From contig JAMAHW010000022.1 of the NCBI GenBank assembly GCA_023627715.1, positions 1 through 64,000 of the forward strand: a DNA stretch of 64,000 bases. Reading direction: 5' to 3'. The notes under the pieces were generated by a model, which was not told the DNA's origin, did no database searches, and saw only the letters and a program-made list of their open reading frames with translations. Each line of letters starts with the position of its first letter. The first letter of the stretch is position 1. This document shows positions 53,995-64,000 of this stretch, one piece after another. Made by a program: the position numbers and the translations under genes. This DNA is from Periconia sp. R9002. Lineage: Eukaryota; Ascomycota; Dothideomycetes; Pleosporales; Periconiaceae.

Positions 53995-55482
53995 TCAAAT
54001 CCCCAACGCCGCCCTCGCCTCCGCAAGCTCCTCCTCGCTAGGCAAGTTCACAATCGTAAAGTACAAAATATTAGGCGTGAGGACCTTCTTCACGCCCTTG
54101 GATACAAGACTAACCGGTCCCCTAACCCTCTTCTCAGGTTGCTTCTCCCTAGGCATCAATTTCCCGTCCGGCCCCACGGCTCTCAATCTCCTCCGCCTCT
54201 TCTTCCCTCTCGGTTGAGCCACCACATTGCCCCCCGTTATCAACGATATGAGACGACCGTTGTTGACGGGGTGATTCGGGTCCGCGAATCTCGTCCGGAA
54301 CTCAGAGGTATCCGATGCTGCCTTTGTGAGCGCCGAGTCTGGGTTGTTGCCGGCGTAGTCGGCACGCGCGCGGCGGTCGAAGTAGTCTGCGTAAAATTCC
54401 TTGTGGCGTAGCATCCGGTCTTTGAGGCTCTCGTCTGGAGTGGTTTGCGGGCGGTCTAGCATCGCGTCGAGGGCTGGGTAGATCAGTGGTGCGATTTCTA
54501 GGGGCATTTCGGAGACGTTGGTTTGCCCAGACGTGAGGCGGATGGGACGGAAGAACTGTTTGCTTTTGGAGATGGGTGGTTGCGAGGATTGAAGGGTTGT
54601 CTCGTTGGTGGGATCGGTCTTAGGAAGGCCCCATTCGCTGATGTGCTTGGCTGTGTCGAGGTTGACGGATTCAATGCTGAATTCGGGATTCTGCAGCGTG
54701 CCGGGTCCATCTTTGCAGGCCAGTACCATGCAGTAGAGGCCGAGGGGCATGAAGAGGTCTTTGTTGATTTGGTCTAAAAAGGCGTTGGCTTTGTATCGGC
54801 TCTGTAGTTCCATGGCAACCCTGTTGGTGGTTAGAATTGGCTCAATATGTGCTCCTGTTGTAGACAGTTGTACACACCCTGTTGCGGTTTGGATACTAAT
54901 TGACACAGCCATGGTGATGGTACTAGGAAACAATCCTACAGCTCCAGCGGACAGGTAAAGTGTTCTTAGCCATGGCGACGCTCGAGACGCCTCCTCGAAA
55001 TTTTGGAATATCTGCAGAAAAGCTTCTTGTTCTATGCCAAAGCCTTCTAGGTCCGGAGGGTATGCACGAGCAAAGCCCCGAGCCTTGGTCCCCGGGCGTC
55101 TTTGTGGAATAATGACAGGATGAGGTAGTCGAGGCCGTGAGACTGATTCCGAAATGTCAGGTTGGATTGTGAGCGTGAGGATGTTGCTGGTGAGCTCCGA
55201 GACTGTTCTTTCTGGACCTGGCCTATGGTCGAAATTCTGCGACTCATAGCTTGGTGGGGGCGTAGCCTCGTCGAGAATCCAGATGCGTTCATCATCAGCT
55301 GTCTCCGCGCCCGGTTCGGCGGTATTTACTAGTCTGTTCGGTGCCTCTGAATCACTTGTCGGGCTTGATGAGGCTTCCTGTGCAGCTAGTGCAGCCTTTC
55401 TTTCTTTGCGATCGTGATATTTTTCGCCCGCCGCCCCTATACCTGTAGAGATTCCTCTTACGACCAAACCAAGAATAGTCAT
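53995..55482 (-). CDS. conserved-looking hypothetical protein
   Basis: A single-exon 495-residue frame from the first ATG at 55482; the frame continues upstream only from a GTG at 55581. The N-terminus (MTILGLVVRGISTGIGAAGE) is Gly-rich and mildly hydrophobic, then Lys/Arg-rich (KYHDRKERKAALAAQEA). This start recurs in unnamed ascomycete proteins, as far as I know; the function is unknown. Residues ~190-280 contain hydrophobic segments (WLRTLYLSAGAVGLFPSTIT) that may pack as a folded domain or membrane-associated helix. A Lys/Arg-rich PRGKKRRRRLRAVG lies near the C-terminus, followed by a hydrophobic patch ILYFTIVNLPSEEELAEARA. No catalytic motif is recognised. Confidence 0.65.
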   Translation of the reverse strand: MTILGLVVRGISTGIGAAGEKYHDRKERKAALAAQEASSSPTSDSEAPNRLVNTAEPGAETADDERIWILDEATPPPSYESQNFDHRPGPERTVSELTSNILTLTIQPDISESVSRPRLPHPVIIPQRRPGTKARGFARAYPPDLEGFGIEQEAFLQIFQNFEEASRASPWLRTLYLSAGAVGLFPSTITMAVSISIQTATGCVQLSTTGAHIEPILTTNRVAMELQSRYKANAFLDQINKDLFMPLGLYCMVLACKDGPGTLQNPEFSIESVNLDTAKHISEWGLPKTDPTNETTLQSSQPPISKSKQFFRPIRLTSGQTNVSEMPLEIAPLIYPALDAMLDRPQTTPDESLKDRMLRHKEFYADYFDRRARADYAGNNPDSALTKAASDTSEFRTRFADPNHPVNNGRLISLITGGNVVAQPRGKKRRRRLRAVGPDGKLMPREKQPEKRVRGPVSLVSKGVKKVLTPNILYFTIVNLPSEEELAEARAALGI

Positions 55483-56412
55483 GGCGGGATTAATGACCGA
55501 GGGTTCGAGAAGACAGAGATTAGCGGAAAGGATATGGTTCTGCGTGGTCTGTATACTGGAGGGATGTAGCAAGTAATTCACTGGAAAAAGTCCGTGGAGT
55601 TCTGTATTTATACTATCAAAGTCAGTCGTTTGAACTAGGTAGAAACGCCGATGTAACAGCCTTCCTCGTACTAGAGGTTAGTTGGTTGGGGGCCATCTGC
55701 GCCACTTGAGCCTTATTGAGGCATGCTCTGCGAGCACACACCGCTCTCGGGCGGAGGACAAAACAGGGCATCTCGTTGATAACCAACCACACGGTCGTTT
55801 CATGTTGTAGAGTTAGCTAACAGTATTCGCATGATATAGGTGATTGTAAACCTTTTACGCGAGAGTTGTGAGACAAAAGTCAATTGGACTACTTTAACAT
55901 CCAATCTGGCGCATAGAGATTGAATATATTGTGATATGACAGACAACTCCCAATTTTCCAGCGTTGTCGTTCTGTCCTGTTTCTCATCTCCAACACGAGA
56001 GATAATTTAGTAGGAAAGATCTAGCCAATTAGACATGCGCATGCCCCCTACCCTCAGCATCAACTCCGTGTACCTATGTCGGTCAATTACTGCATACGCA
56101 TAGGTACCGAGCATTGTGCGATGTTTACTAACACTTTTAAGCTACGCTTACACTAGAAGCCGTCTAGATAAGCACTTTAGGGCGTGCTATGGCAGAGCTT
56201 AGCCTTAACGCAGGATTTATGTGGGTCCTAAGCATACCGTGCATATCTCGAGCCCAGCCGATCCGTAAATAGAAACGATGAACTACCGTTTGATGAATTC
56301 AAGGAAGCATGTAGAAAGCCGATACTTCTGATTCACCAGGTAGAAGAGTTCGCCGGCAAAATTATCTAGGAATGTCCCACCTGAACTGTGAAGATTACTT
56401 TTAGAACGTACT
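55483..56412. other. intergenic, no supported feature
   Basis: About 930 bp of AT-rich sequence with only short frames. The two flanking genes are both on the minus strand. Confidence 0.5.
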
Positions 56413-57360
56413 TCATACATCCTTTTCCACTTCCTCGACACTAGGAAGCCTATCCAGCTTAACCCCCGTGAAATCACCCACGCGCCTCACACTCTCCAAA
56501 ACAGCCTTGACATCCTCCATGCTGAAGCCTATCCTTCTTGAACCTCGCACATGCCAATGCGTCTCCAGCGTTAGATTTTGAATCGCAATACCCGCCAACA
56601 CGACAACCTCCGTATCCCAGTCATCCAAAACTTTCCGGTCCGACAAATACAATCCATACGTGATCTCGGTGCTGATCCAACGGAAGTCTTGGTGAGCATT
56701 GAATAGGTCTAGTGTATCTTCAAGATTCCCCTTATATATCTTCTGCAGCCATCCGACGCCGCGCTCATGGTTGGCCTGGTCTGCTTGCCAGCCCTCACGT
56801 GTGAACGTGTAGTCGCGATCTTCTTCTTTCTCGACTTTGCTGATGGCTATGATGGCCTCAAGGGGTTTGCAGACGCCGATTATTGAAACGAGTTTGACGA
56901 GCGCTTCGCGCATGCGTCGAACTAGGGCTTGTCGGGAGGAGGGAGTTTGATACTCGGGTTTCTGTATTAGGTAGAGGTAGAGCTGGTCTGCAAGGAGAGG
57001 CTCAGTTCCGCCAACGAGAGTGGCCAGAGCGAGGAGGTACCATCTTGAAGATCCAAGGCCGGATTGAGAGAAGGATTGTTCCAGGGACGTGAAGAGATTG
57101 TGGAGATCAGGGTTGATGGTTGGTTGTGGGTTCGAAGTGCTCATATTGCGCCGTGGTGGGGCGATTGCGGCAAGATTTCGATTTTCAGAGGCTGTATGGA
57201 GGTTTCCTTTCCGTCTATACGTCTGATTGTGTCGTTGTTGATGTCGTTGCTGCCCGATGTTTCCGAGATGTTTTGTAACTTTGTCAATCAACGTGGAAGT
57301 TGCTCTTCCCAGAGGTGTCCCGGCAGCCAATCTCTGGCAACGACACAAGGCAACTGACAT
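56413..57360 (-). CDS. AhpD/carboxymuconolactone-decarboxylase-like protein
   Basis: A single-exon frame of 315 residues if begun at ATG 57360. A second in-frame ATG at 57147 (MSTSNPQPT) gives 244 residues and may be the main start. The extra N-terminus (MSVALCRCQRLAAGTPLGRA then many Arg, Gln and Asn) is basic and almost free of acidic residues, so it could act as a mitochondrial presequence. The main part is all-helical in appearance: SSRWYLLALATLVGGTEPLL, RRMREALVKLVSIIGVCKPL, and VVLAGIAIQNLTLETHWHVR. This resembles fungal proteins of the AhpD-like/CMD fold, although the CxxC pair of classical AhpD is missing. Enzymatic activity is therefore uncertain. Confidence 0.65.
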   Translation of the reverse strand: MSVALCRCQRLAAGTPLGRATSTLIDKVTKHLGNIGQQRHQQRHNQTYRRKGNLHTASENRNLAAIAPPRRNMSTSNPQPTINPDLHNLFTSLEQSFSQSGLGSSRWYLLALATLVGGTEPLLADQLYLYLIQKPEYQTPSSRQALVRRMREALVKLVSIIGVCKPLEAIIAISKVEKEEDRDYTFTREGWQADQANHERGVGWLQKIYKGNLEDTLDLFNAHQDFRWISTEITYGLYLSDRKVLDDWDTEVVVLAGIAIQNLTLETHWHVRGSRRIGFSMEDVKAVLESVRRVGDFTGVKLDRLPSVEEVEKDV

Positions 57361-58101
57361 CAAAATCAATGAATTCGTCCTAGCCTTCTCAAGAGGTCTC
57401 CGCCGTCTGCAGGTAGCGTATCACGTCTTCGGGCATTGCACGGCATGCTTCAGCGCCGCCCCTAGAGGTTCCCGGATGCTTGTGTATCTCCGACACCGGC
57501 CATTACTAAGAATCCTATTGCACCAATCATCAATGAATGAGCATCACCATCTAACGACGCGCAAACCGTGATGTGTCTGGTCCTTGATGCAGCTGCGGGG
57601 GAAACATGTATGATATGGATTGACGGCTTTTCTCCAGGGCTGCAAGGAATAGTGGGAGACGGCTATCGTTTCTAGTGTACGCCACATTGGATCCGCCATA
57701 GAAGTGAATCCGTATTAATTCAAGGAAAGACTATTCAGTCATCGAAATTGATCTCGAAAGTCTCCACGACAGGTCAACTATGCTGTAAAACAGCTCCAAG
57801 CTCCATCAATGTCGAAAGCAAAAGATAGGTAGGTGATACTGCGGGCAGGTCACGATCTGATTGGCCAGACGCACGGACCCACAACAAATCCCAATAGGTA
57901 CCTCTGATGAATGTAGAGGCAGCATTCTATCCACCAACTCACATCAATTCTCCCAAACGCCTAAACACACGCCTTGATCCGCTCGGCACCCGCGGAGTAG
58001 CTCTAATCGAAAACTCTTTCTCACATAAAGTCCCCGTTCAAATTTCTCTCCCTCCAAACCACGTCAATACCTCTAAGCAAGCAAAGCACCAGCCCACCAC
58101 C
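57361..58101. other. divergent promoter region before LSM8
   Basis: About 740 bp between divergent genes with no supported feature besides short frames. Confidence 0.5.
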
Positions 58102-58470
58102 ATGGCTCTCAACGCCTACCTAAACAGTACGTGCCCCTCACAAACCCCATCTACTCTTCTCTCCTGATCCAAAAACCGCAAACTAATTTTCTCCCAAGAA
58201 AAAGTCTCCGTCCTAACGCAAGACGGCCGCAGCATGGTCGGCACCCTACTCTCCTGCGACGGCAGCATGAACATGGTCCTCGCCAACGCCGTCGAACGCA
58301 TCATCCGGCCGCGCGAAGAAGACGTTCCCAGCGAGGAGGTGCCTCTGGGTCTGTACGTGGTGCGCGGGGACAGCGTGGCAGTTTGTGGGCGCGTCGATGA
58401 GGAGATTGATGAAAAGATCAATTGGGCTGAAGTGAGGGGCGAGGTGTTGGGTGGCACGAAACATGTTTGA
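58102..58470 (+). CDS. LSM8: U6 snRNA-associated Sm-like protein LSm8
   Basis: Two exons, join(58102..58126, 58199..58470), 98 residues, the usual size for LSm8. The first exon encodes only eight codons (MALNAYLN) and the 72-nt intron has a GTACGT donor and CTAAT branch. Splicing gives NKKVSVLTQDGRSMVGTLLS, which is Sm motif 1 with the LSm8-specific start; NMVLANAVERI and the YVVRGDSVAVCG strand form Sm motif 2. LSm8 defines the nuclear LSm2-8 ring that binds the 3' oligo-U end of U6 snRNA and serves splicing and nuclear RNA decay. The gene converges with the PITH gene. Confidence 0.95.
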
Positions 58471-58948
58471 GTTGGATTGGAGATTTGGTTCTTTCTCTTG
58501 TCGTGATTTTTATTTGGCCTTTTCGGTTGTGGGTTGAGGGCCGCGAAAAGCTCCGTGGATGATTGCAGGGAGACATGGGGTATGATGATATGATACATTG
58601 GGACGGATTGGGTGCAAGAATGCTGTGGCGGGATGGATGAGACACGCGATCCGCCGTGGCCTGTGGAGGCTATGATACCCTTGGAGGACGCAGAACTTCC
58701 TACAGTATGTCACTGCGATCTTTACGTTGATGGTACGCCTGGCTGACACCCTAGATGTGCGAATGGAACGGGAAATTCTTCTTATTTTAATCTGATTGCA
58801 AAATAAGTATACAGATTGTCCATGCAGACTGAAACCAGAGTGAATCTGCAGATAAAAACTACTCTTCGCATCCTTTCATACACCAGCTTGGCGCCATTAA
58901 TTATAATGAATCACCCACTCGTACCGTCTCCCTCCTTGTTCAACATCT
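58471..58948. other. intergenic between convergent LSM8 and PITH genes
   Basis: About 480 bp covering both 3' untranslated regions. Overlapping minus-strand frames are antisense to LSM8 and lack support. Confidence 0.5.
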
Positions 58949-59713
58949 TTACTGTATCGAGCGTCCCAGCCCCTCCTTCACTCCAGCAACCATCTTATGA
59001 TCACCTGGGTTCGCCGCAGCCTCATACAAAAAGCTGATCGGCTCTTTGTTCAACTTCATGAAATCTCCCTTGAATCCCAAGTAGCTGATCCTCGTCACAT
59101 CCTCCTCGCCATCGCTCCAATTGTCTTCGAAGAATAGCGTCAGTGTACGCGTTGTGTTGAATTTGGCGCGCTTGACGGAGATCTCCTGGACCTCTGCGGT
59201 TTGCGAGATGGAGACTTCCTGTGTGGGGGGCTTATCCGAAGCAGTGCTGAAGTCGAGGGAGTCGTCATTTATGAAGAGCTTTAGAGTTTTGGGGGAGGAT
59301 TCGGTGGGCGAGGTACGGATGAGGATGCTGTGTAGGCGGACTTGGCCGGTGAAACTGGCGAACGAAGCTGTTAGTCTACTCTAGTCCTACGACACGAGAT
59401 CTCCCTCGTCAATTCGGGGCAGTACAACTTACGGTACAATCATGAGAAGCTGTTCATCAGCAGAGCTCTTCAACTCGGGCTCCAAGTCCATCCGCTGCGC
59501 CCATGTCTTTTGGCATATCTTTCGCCCAGAATTCGCCTCCTCCTCGTTGAGGGTCTGTAGCTTCGAAAAGTCGATTTGCTCATATAGCAGGTTCTGAAGT
59601 GCGGGCGTTATGTCGTCCGAGTGGTCGTGCACATGGTTGTGTCCTTCGGCGTGCTCTTCGTCATGGCCGTGGCCGTGGTCGTGGTCGTGGTCGTGGTCGT
59701 GGTGATGCGACAT
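58949..59713 (-). CDS. PITH-domain protein with His/Asp-rich N-terminus
   Basis: Two exons, complement(58949..59354, 59433..59713), 228 residues. The 78-nt intron (GTAAGT donor, CTAAC branch) joins LLMIVP to FTGQVRLHSILIRTSP. The PITH domain, known from the C-terminus of the proteasome-interacting thioredoxin-like protein TXNL1, spans about residues 40-215: ALQNLLYEQIDFSKLQTLNE, KLFINDDSLDFST, and ISYLGFKGDFM. There is no thioredoxin domain here, as in stand-alone PITH proteins (PITHD1 type). The first 35 residues are a run of alternating His and Asp/Gly encoded by a GTCGTG-type hexamer repeat; such a stretch can bind metal ions. A proteasome-linked role is inferred from the family. Confidence 0.88.
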
Positions 59714-60207
59714 GGTGGGGTAGGTACTTAGGTAGACTATGGCGGGGTAGCTTGGAGCTTGCGTGCGGAAGTTCTCGAGCGAAAAAGGCGACAGGACAGA
59801 AAGGCGACACGATGTTAATTGGATGTGAATGGTGTAGCCGCGCGTGGTATAGAGCAGAATGGCGCTTGGGTTTTGAGGTTGGTGGGTATAGGTGCACAGT
59901 GGAAGAGAAGTGTGAGCTTCTGGAATCTTGAGGAAGGCAAGACAGGGTTGCCGCCGTATCAGGGTCCATCCATACTTGTATCTGAGACGTGCACGTGCAA
60001 CCTGCTCATAGATTGCCCAAGTGTGTTGCGTGTACATTTTATACGTATGTATGTACATTGTAGAATTCCTTAAAGCACGACTACATGCAAGTAGTGAAAT
60101 CATCCGCATCCACATAGTAATGCAAAACAGAATGCCACCAACGTCTAAAGCAGAATCCCCGCAAAAACGCCTCGCTCTAATGCTCTATAACTCCGCTGAA
60201 AGTCAAG
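59714..60207. other. intergenic, no supported feature
   Basis: About 490 bp between two minus-strand genes, containing the promoter of the PITH gene and the 3' end of VPS20. No element was recognised. Confidence 0.5.
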
Positions 60208-60968
60208 TCATGCCAACATGGGTTGCGAGGCCCGCTCTGCCTCTCGTCTCTCCGCCTCCCGTTCTTCTGCTCTTCTGCGTGCTCTCTCTCTAGCAAGTTT
60301 GACCTTTTCGTCGTCGGTGATTTCTAGCCGCGTTTTAGGTGCTGTAGGGAACAACTCTGCCTCAAGCGCCTCGAGCTCCTCCTCGACTTCGTCTTCATCC
60401 TGGTTGGACATCTTGTTCGCTAGCATCTCGGTGATTTCCTGTTCCATATTGTCAGCATAGATGAGCCATGCACATAGAGACGTAATGCGAACCTGTTGGT
60501 AGGCTCTCGCCTCGGCGTTCTCCTCCATTAGCTTCTCCACCTTATCAATGCCACCCATTTCCCTGTTGATCTCCTTGAGAACATCGTTGCCTTGTTGTAA
60601 TCCATATAATACATCCTTCTGCACGAGTGCGAATTCCACGTCACTTGTTAACTGTTCCAGCTGTATGAGTTGCGCATCGGTCTTCGCGAGGAGTGACTCC
60701 TGGTACTTCTTCCGTCGAAGCGCCAGTTTCGCTTTCTTGGTATCGCCACGGGCGAGGCATTCTTTCGCAATCTCTCTCTCGCGGTCGGTAAGAACGGTTA
60801 TTTTCTTTTGGTACTGGTGCAGCTTATCGCGCTGGTTTTTCATGTCCAGGATCGCTCTGTTGAACGGTTAGTGACTCAAATCCGCTGCTCTGGGCGGATG
60901 ATAAGGGACCATATTGACTCATACTTGTCCTGTGCAGAGATTTTATGTGCGCTATTCGAGTTGCCCAT
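60208..60968 (-). CDS. VPS20: ESCRT-III subunit Vps20 (CHMP6-like)
   Basis: Three exons, complement(60208..60438, 60493..60856, 60925..60968), 212 residues. Introns are 54 and 68 nt. The start MGNSNSAHKISAQDKAILDM carries Gly2 and Ser/Asn positions suited to N-myristoylation, as in yeast Vps20. The Snf7-type core is charged and coiled-coil (KLHQYQKKITVLTDRERE; RRKKYQESLLAKTDAQL; QGNDVLKEINREMGG). The tail is acidic then Arg/Glu-rich. Vps20 connects ESCRT-II to Snf7 filament assembly on endosomes, forming multivesicular bodies. The 54-nt intron after AYQQ is a multiple of three and free of stops, so retention would only insert 18 residues; removing it gives QQEITEML, the expected sequence. Divergent from RIX7 with 177 bp between starts. 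Confidence 0.92.
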
Positions 60969-61145
60969 ATTGTCTCGTCATGAGCAACTGGATGGAGAAA
61001 CTTGCGCATTTCAACATCAGGAATCACTGACGTCTGCATCTCGCGGTCCGTGCGCTTATCGATAAGGGCTACTAGTATAATTTTCGATGTCGGGAAGTGC
61101 AAAGTGATCTAAGTCCTGCATCCCAAAATTACCCACACATTCAAC
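60969..61145. promoter_or_regulatory. 177-bp divergent promoter of VPS20 and RIX7
   Basis: The two start codons are 177 bp apart and face away from each other, so both core promoters must fit here. No TATA element is evident. The RIX7 side ends in a CACATTCAACATG context. Confidence 0.45.
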
Positions 61146-63448
61146 ATGTCACGCGGAGGACGTTCATCTTTACAAAACGGTCTCGATAGAGACGTTTTTC
61201 AAATTGTCAGAAAGTTTCTCGACACATTCGACGAACCCGCATCAAGACTCAAACCTAATACTATATACGACCACATAAAGTCGTCCAATTCATCACTCAA
61301 ACGACGACCCAAGAAGCTATTGGAGGACTCGATTGAACGTGTGCTGCTAACCATACAAGAAGATGAGGGCAGTGAGGACGACATGGCGGAGCTCGAGGGT
61401 GATTTCGCAGATGCGGGAAATGGCGATAGCACCAGACAAAACACTGAACCCTTGGATTTCATGAATCGACAAATTGTGAATTCTTGGAGTAAGGATACAG
61501 CAACCAACGGTACTGCAAATACCGAAAAGAGCAAGAAAAGAGAAGGGTCGAAAGGAGGCGAGAGGGACAGCAAGCGACAAAAGAGATCCGCTCCGGACAA
61601 AATTGACACTGCTCCGCCAACTGGACTCACCCTCGAGGACCTCGGCGGTGTTGATAATGTCAAAACCCAATTGAAGGAACATCTTGTGCTCCCACTGCTC
61701 TATCCAGAAGTCTACACCGAAGGCAAGATCCCGATCCCTCGTGGCGTACTACTACATGGACCTCCCGGCTGCGGTAAAACGGTCATTAGTCGTGCATTCG
61801 CTGCTGAACTTGGAGTACCTTTCGTCGAGATTCTTGGTCCTTCGGTCGTATCTGGAATGTCTGGAGAGTCCGAAAAGCAGATACGGGAGCATTTTGATCG
61901 AGCCAAGGAGGTCGCACCTTGTCTAATGTTCATCGATGAGATCGACGTTATTGCCCCGAAGCGAGACAGCGCGCAAAGCCAGATGGAAAAGCGCATCGTC
62001 GCCCAGCTACTGATTTCCATGGATAGCCTTGCTATGGATCAGAACAACGGCAAGCCTGTCATTGTCCTAGCTGCAACCAATCGACCAGACAGCCTCGATC
62101 CTGCTCTTCGACGTGGTGGCCGTTTCGACACTGAGATCAACATGGGTGTACCAAACGAATCCATGCGAGAGCTTATTCTGAAGGCTTTAACTCGTGAACC
62201 ACGCCTTTCGGATGATGTCGACTTCGCCGCTCTGGCCAAAAAGACTGCTGGCTTTGTGGGAGCAGACTTGAAGGACCTTGTGAGCAAAGCAGGAACGTGG
62301 TCTATGGATCAATTTCGAGAAGCTTTGGAGAAGCAGGCAGCCGAAGAAGGGACGGAAATGGATGTCGACGGATCTGACGCCATGAAAGGATCACAAGTGG
62401 ATTCTTCCATAAAACGCCTTGTTCGCCGTGTGAAAGAGCGTAAAGAGCATCCCCGACCGCCAGGTTTTGATATCAAGATCAGCATGAAAGCTTTCGAGGC
62501 TGTGCTCCCCACTATTGTGCCTTCATCCAAAAGAGAAGGCTTTGCTACCGTTCCGGATACCACATGGCGGGATGTCGGCGCTCTGGAAACGGTCCGCGCC
62601 GAGCTCAAGATGGCCATCGTTGAGCCCATCAAAAATCCGCAACGTTTCAGGGCGGTGGGAATTACCGCAGCCACTGGAGTGCTGCTCTGGGGCCCGCCTG
62701 GCTGCGGTAAAACACTGCTCGCCAAAGCGGTGGCGGCGGAATCCAAGGCCAACTTCATCAGTGTGAAAGGGCCCGAATTGATGAATAAGGTACGTCAACA
62801 CATTTGAGTTGCAAAACTTAATCCCATTAAGCCTGCACATTTTCTACATTTCAAGGTATGGATGCTGACTCCAGGCAGTACGTGGGTGAGTCTGAGCGCG
62901 CCGTACGCCAGGTCTTTATGCGTGCCCGCTCTTCAGTGCCCTGCGTTATCTTCTTCGATGAACTAGACGCTCTCGTTCCCAAGCGTTCGACGGAACTCCA
63001 CGAAGCCTCCGCTCGCGTGGTAAACACCCTCCTCACCGAGCTCGACGGCCTAAGCACACGCGAAGGAATCTACCTGATCGCCGCCACAAACCGTCCCGAC
63101 ATGATAGACCCCGCCATGCTGCGCCCCGGCCGTCTCGAAACCCTCCTCTATGTACAGCTACCGGGGCCCCAAGAGCGCGTCGACATTCTGAAAGCACAGA
63201 TTCAACAAAAAGGCGGCATCGTCAACCCGGAATTGGCGGCCGTAGCAGCGAGCGAAGCCTGCGACAACTTCAGCGGCGCCGATTTGGAAGCTTTACTTAG
63301 GAAAGCCGGGCAGATGGCATTGGGTCGTGGCGCGGACAAAGTGGAGGAGGTGGATCTGGTCTCGGCTGCGTCACACATCCAACCCTCTGTCCGCAACATC
63401 GAGCACTACAATAACTTGCGTACGCGGTTTGAGACCGGTCTTTGGTAG
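61146..63448 (+). CDS. RIX7: AAA-ATPase Rix7/NVL, ribosome biogenesis
   Basis: Two exons, join(61146..62789, 62879..63448), 737 residues. The 89-nt intron has a GTACGT donor. The N-terminal ~165 residues include a conserved-looking helical part (RDVFQIVRKFLDTFDEPASR) and a Lys/Arg cluster for nuclear import. The two AAA domains both have Walker A GPPGCGKT (205-212 and 516-523) and Walker B (FIDEID near 262 and FFDELD near 573); the first domain also has AATNRPDSLDPALRRGGRFD and the second AATNRPDMIDPAMLRPGRLE, the second region of homology with arginine fingers. Rix7 uses ATP to strip assembly factors from nucleolar pre-60S particles. Both ATPase sites look intact. The intron falls just before the second Walker B. 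Confidence 0.95.
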
Positions 63449-64000
63449 TGGTAGTTAGAAACGCGTTTGTCTTATCCCTACCAATCATATTCTTCACATG
63501 CCTTTTGCGTTAATGTCTTTTTTTGGGTTTTGTGCGTGTTGGACACTTGAAGGAGTACCGGCACATTAGAGACATTTTCATCTGCATGCGTTATGATGCT
63601 TCATCACCTACCTCGCTACCTTATTTCAACTCGTCTGTATCAATTCATGATATTCTATGACAACTCACGTTTCCTTTTACACCGTTTGGTTTCCCCCATC
63701 TGCGTAGAACATTTAACAATACTCTCAGTACATAAAATGCAAGTGTATAAAAGCAGGACCTGTTTTTCCACGTTCAAGTTGTAAGCGCATCACGGGTACC
63801 TGATATACCCCATCTACACCAGTAAGACAAATCATTCGTTCTTCACTATATTCCCCGGGATATATGTCACGGTCGTGCACAAAAATCGAGTTGAATGAAG
63901 AGAAGCATCCCAGATGCTTGTTTTATTTTTACTATTTCCTACATACATACATATTCATAGGTATGTATAGGGTATATATATACGTGCCCCGGCGGATAAT
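63449..64000. other. intergenic, window end
   Basis: About 550 bp after RIX7, AT-rich, with short frames only. A CATACATACATA run and TATATATA sequence lie near the right edge (about 63941-63985). No gene is supported. Confidence 0.5.

Noticed and set aside
1..64000. CRISPR arrays, intact transposons or viral genes
   Set aside because: Repeats seen are minisatellites without spacers; no transposase, reverse transcriptase or viral protein frame was recognised.

Overview
This is a 64 kb piece of a filamentous ascomycete nuclear genome (Pezizomycotina; I cannot fix the class from sequence alone). The evidence is many short introns (47 to 121 nt) with GTANGT-like donors and CTAAC/CTGAC-like branch sites, spaced single genes on both strands, and fungal-specific families such as a YVC1-type vacuolar TRP channel, a URA2 multifunctional protein, CUE5 and RIX7. 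I support 27 protein genes. Exon joins were built by hand; they keep frame and restore family motifs wherever a family is recognisable.

Layout. 0-5 kb: a 10-bp microsatellite, a Cys-rich hypothetical gene, and a secretory-pathway monothiol glutaredoxin. 5-11 kb: a phytanoyl-CoA dioxygenase-like enzyme and two tandem F-box paralogues; the first has an in-frame stop halfway, and both keep matching upstream and downstream flanks. 11-22 kb: a SnoaL-like protein, a leucine-rich-repeat protein and three hypothetical genes, interrupted by an A/C-only tract and a 65-bp minisatellite. 22-34 kb: YVC1 and URA2, divergently arranged. 34-39 kb: an R-SNARE (VAMP7/Nyv1 type) divergent from POP5, then a hypothetical gene. 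39-44 kb: a possible RNA polymerase III transcript, a perfect 14-bp inverted repeat, a hypothetical gene and the ubiquitin-binding autophagy receptor CUE5. 44-50 kb: three neighbouring oxidoreductases (FAD monooxygenase, secreted berberine-bridge-like oxidase, medium-chain reductase). 51-57 kb: three hypothetical or weakly assigned genes, one with an initiation codon split by an intron. 58-63.5 kb: compact housekeeping genes LSM8, a PITH-domain protein, VPS20 and RIX7.

The genes do not form one pathway. Recognisable themes are RNA processing and ribosome assembly (POP5, LSM8, RIX7), membrane traffic and degradation (R-SNARE, VPS20, CUE5, F-box proteins), pyrimidine synthesis (URA2) and vacuolar calcium release (YVC1).

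The most notable observation is that URA2, although continuous and full of intact motifs, appears to lack the whole inactive dihydroorotase-like domain that normally separates its carbamoyl-phosphate synthetase and aspartate transcarbamoylase parts. No CRISPR array, viral gene or intact transposon was seen.
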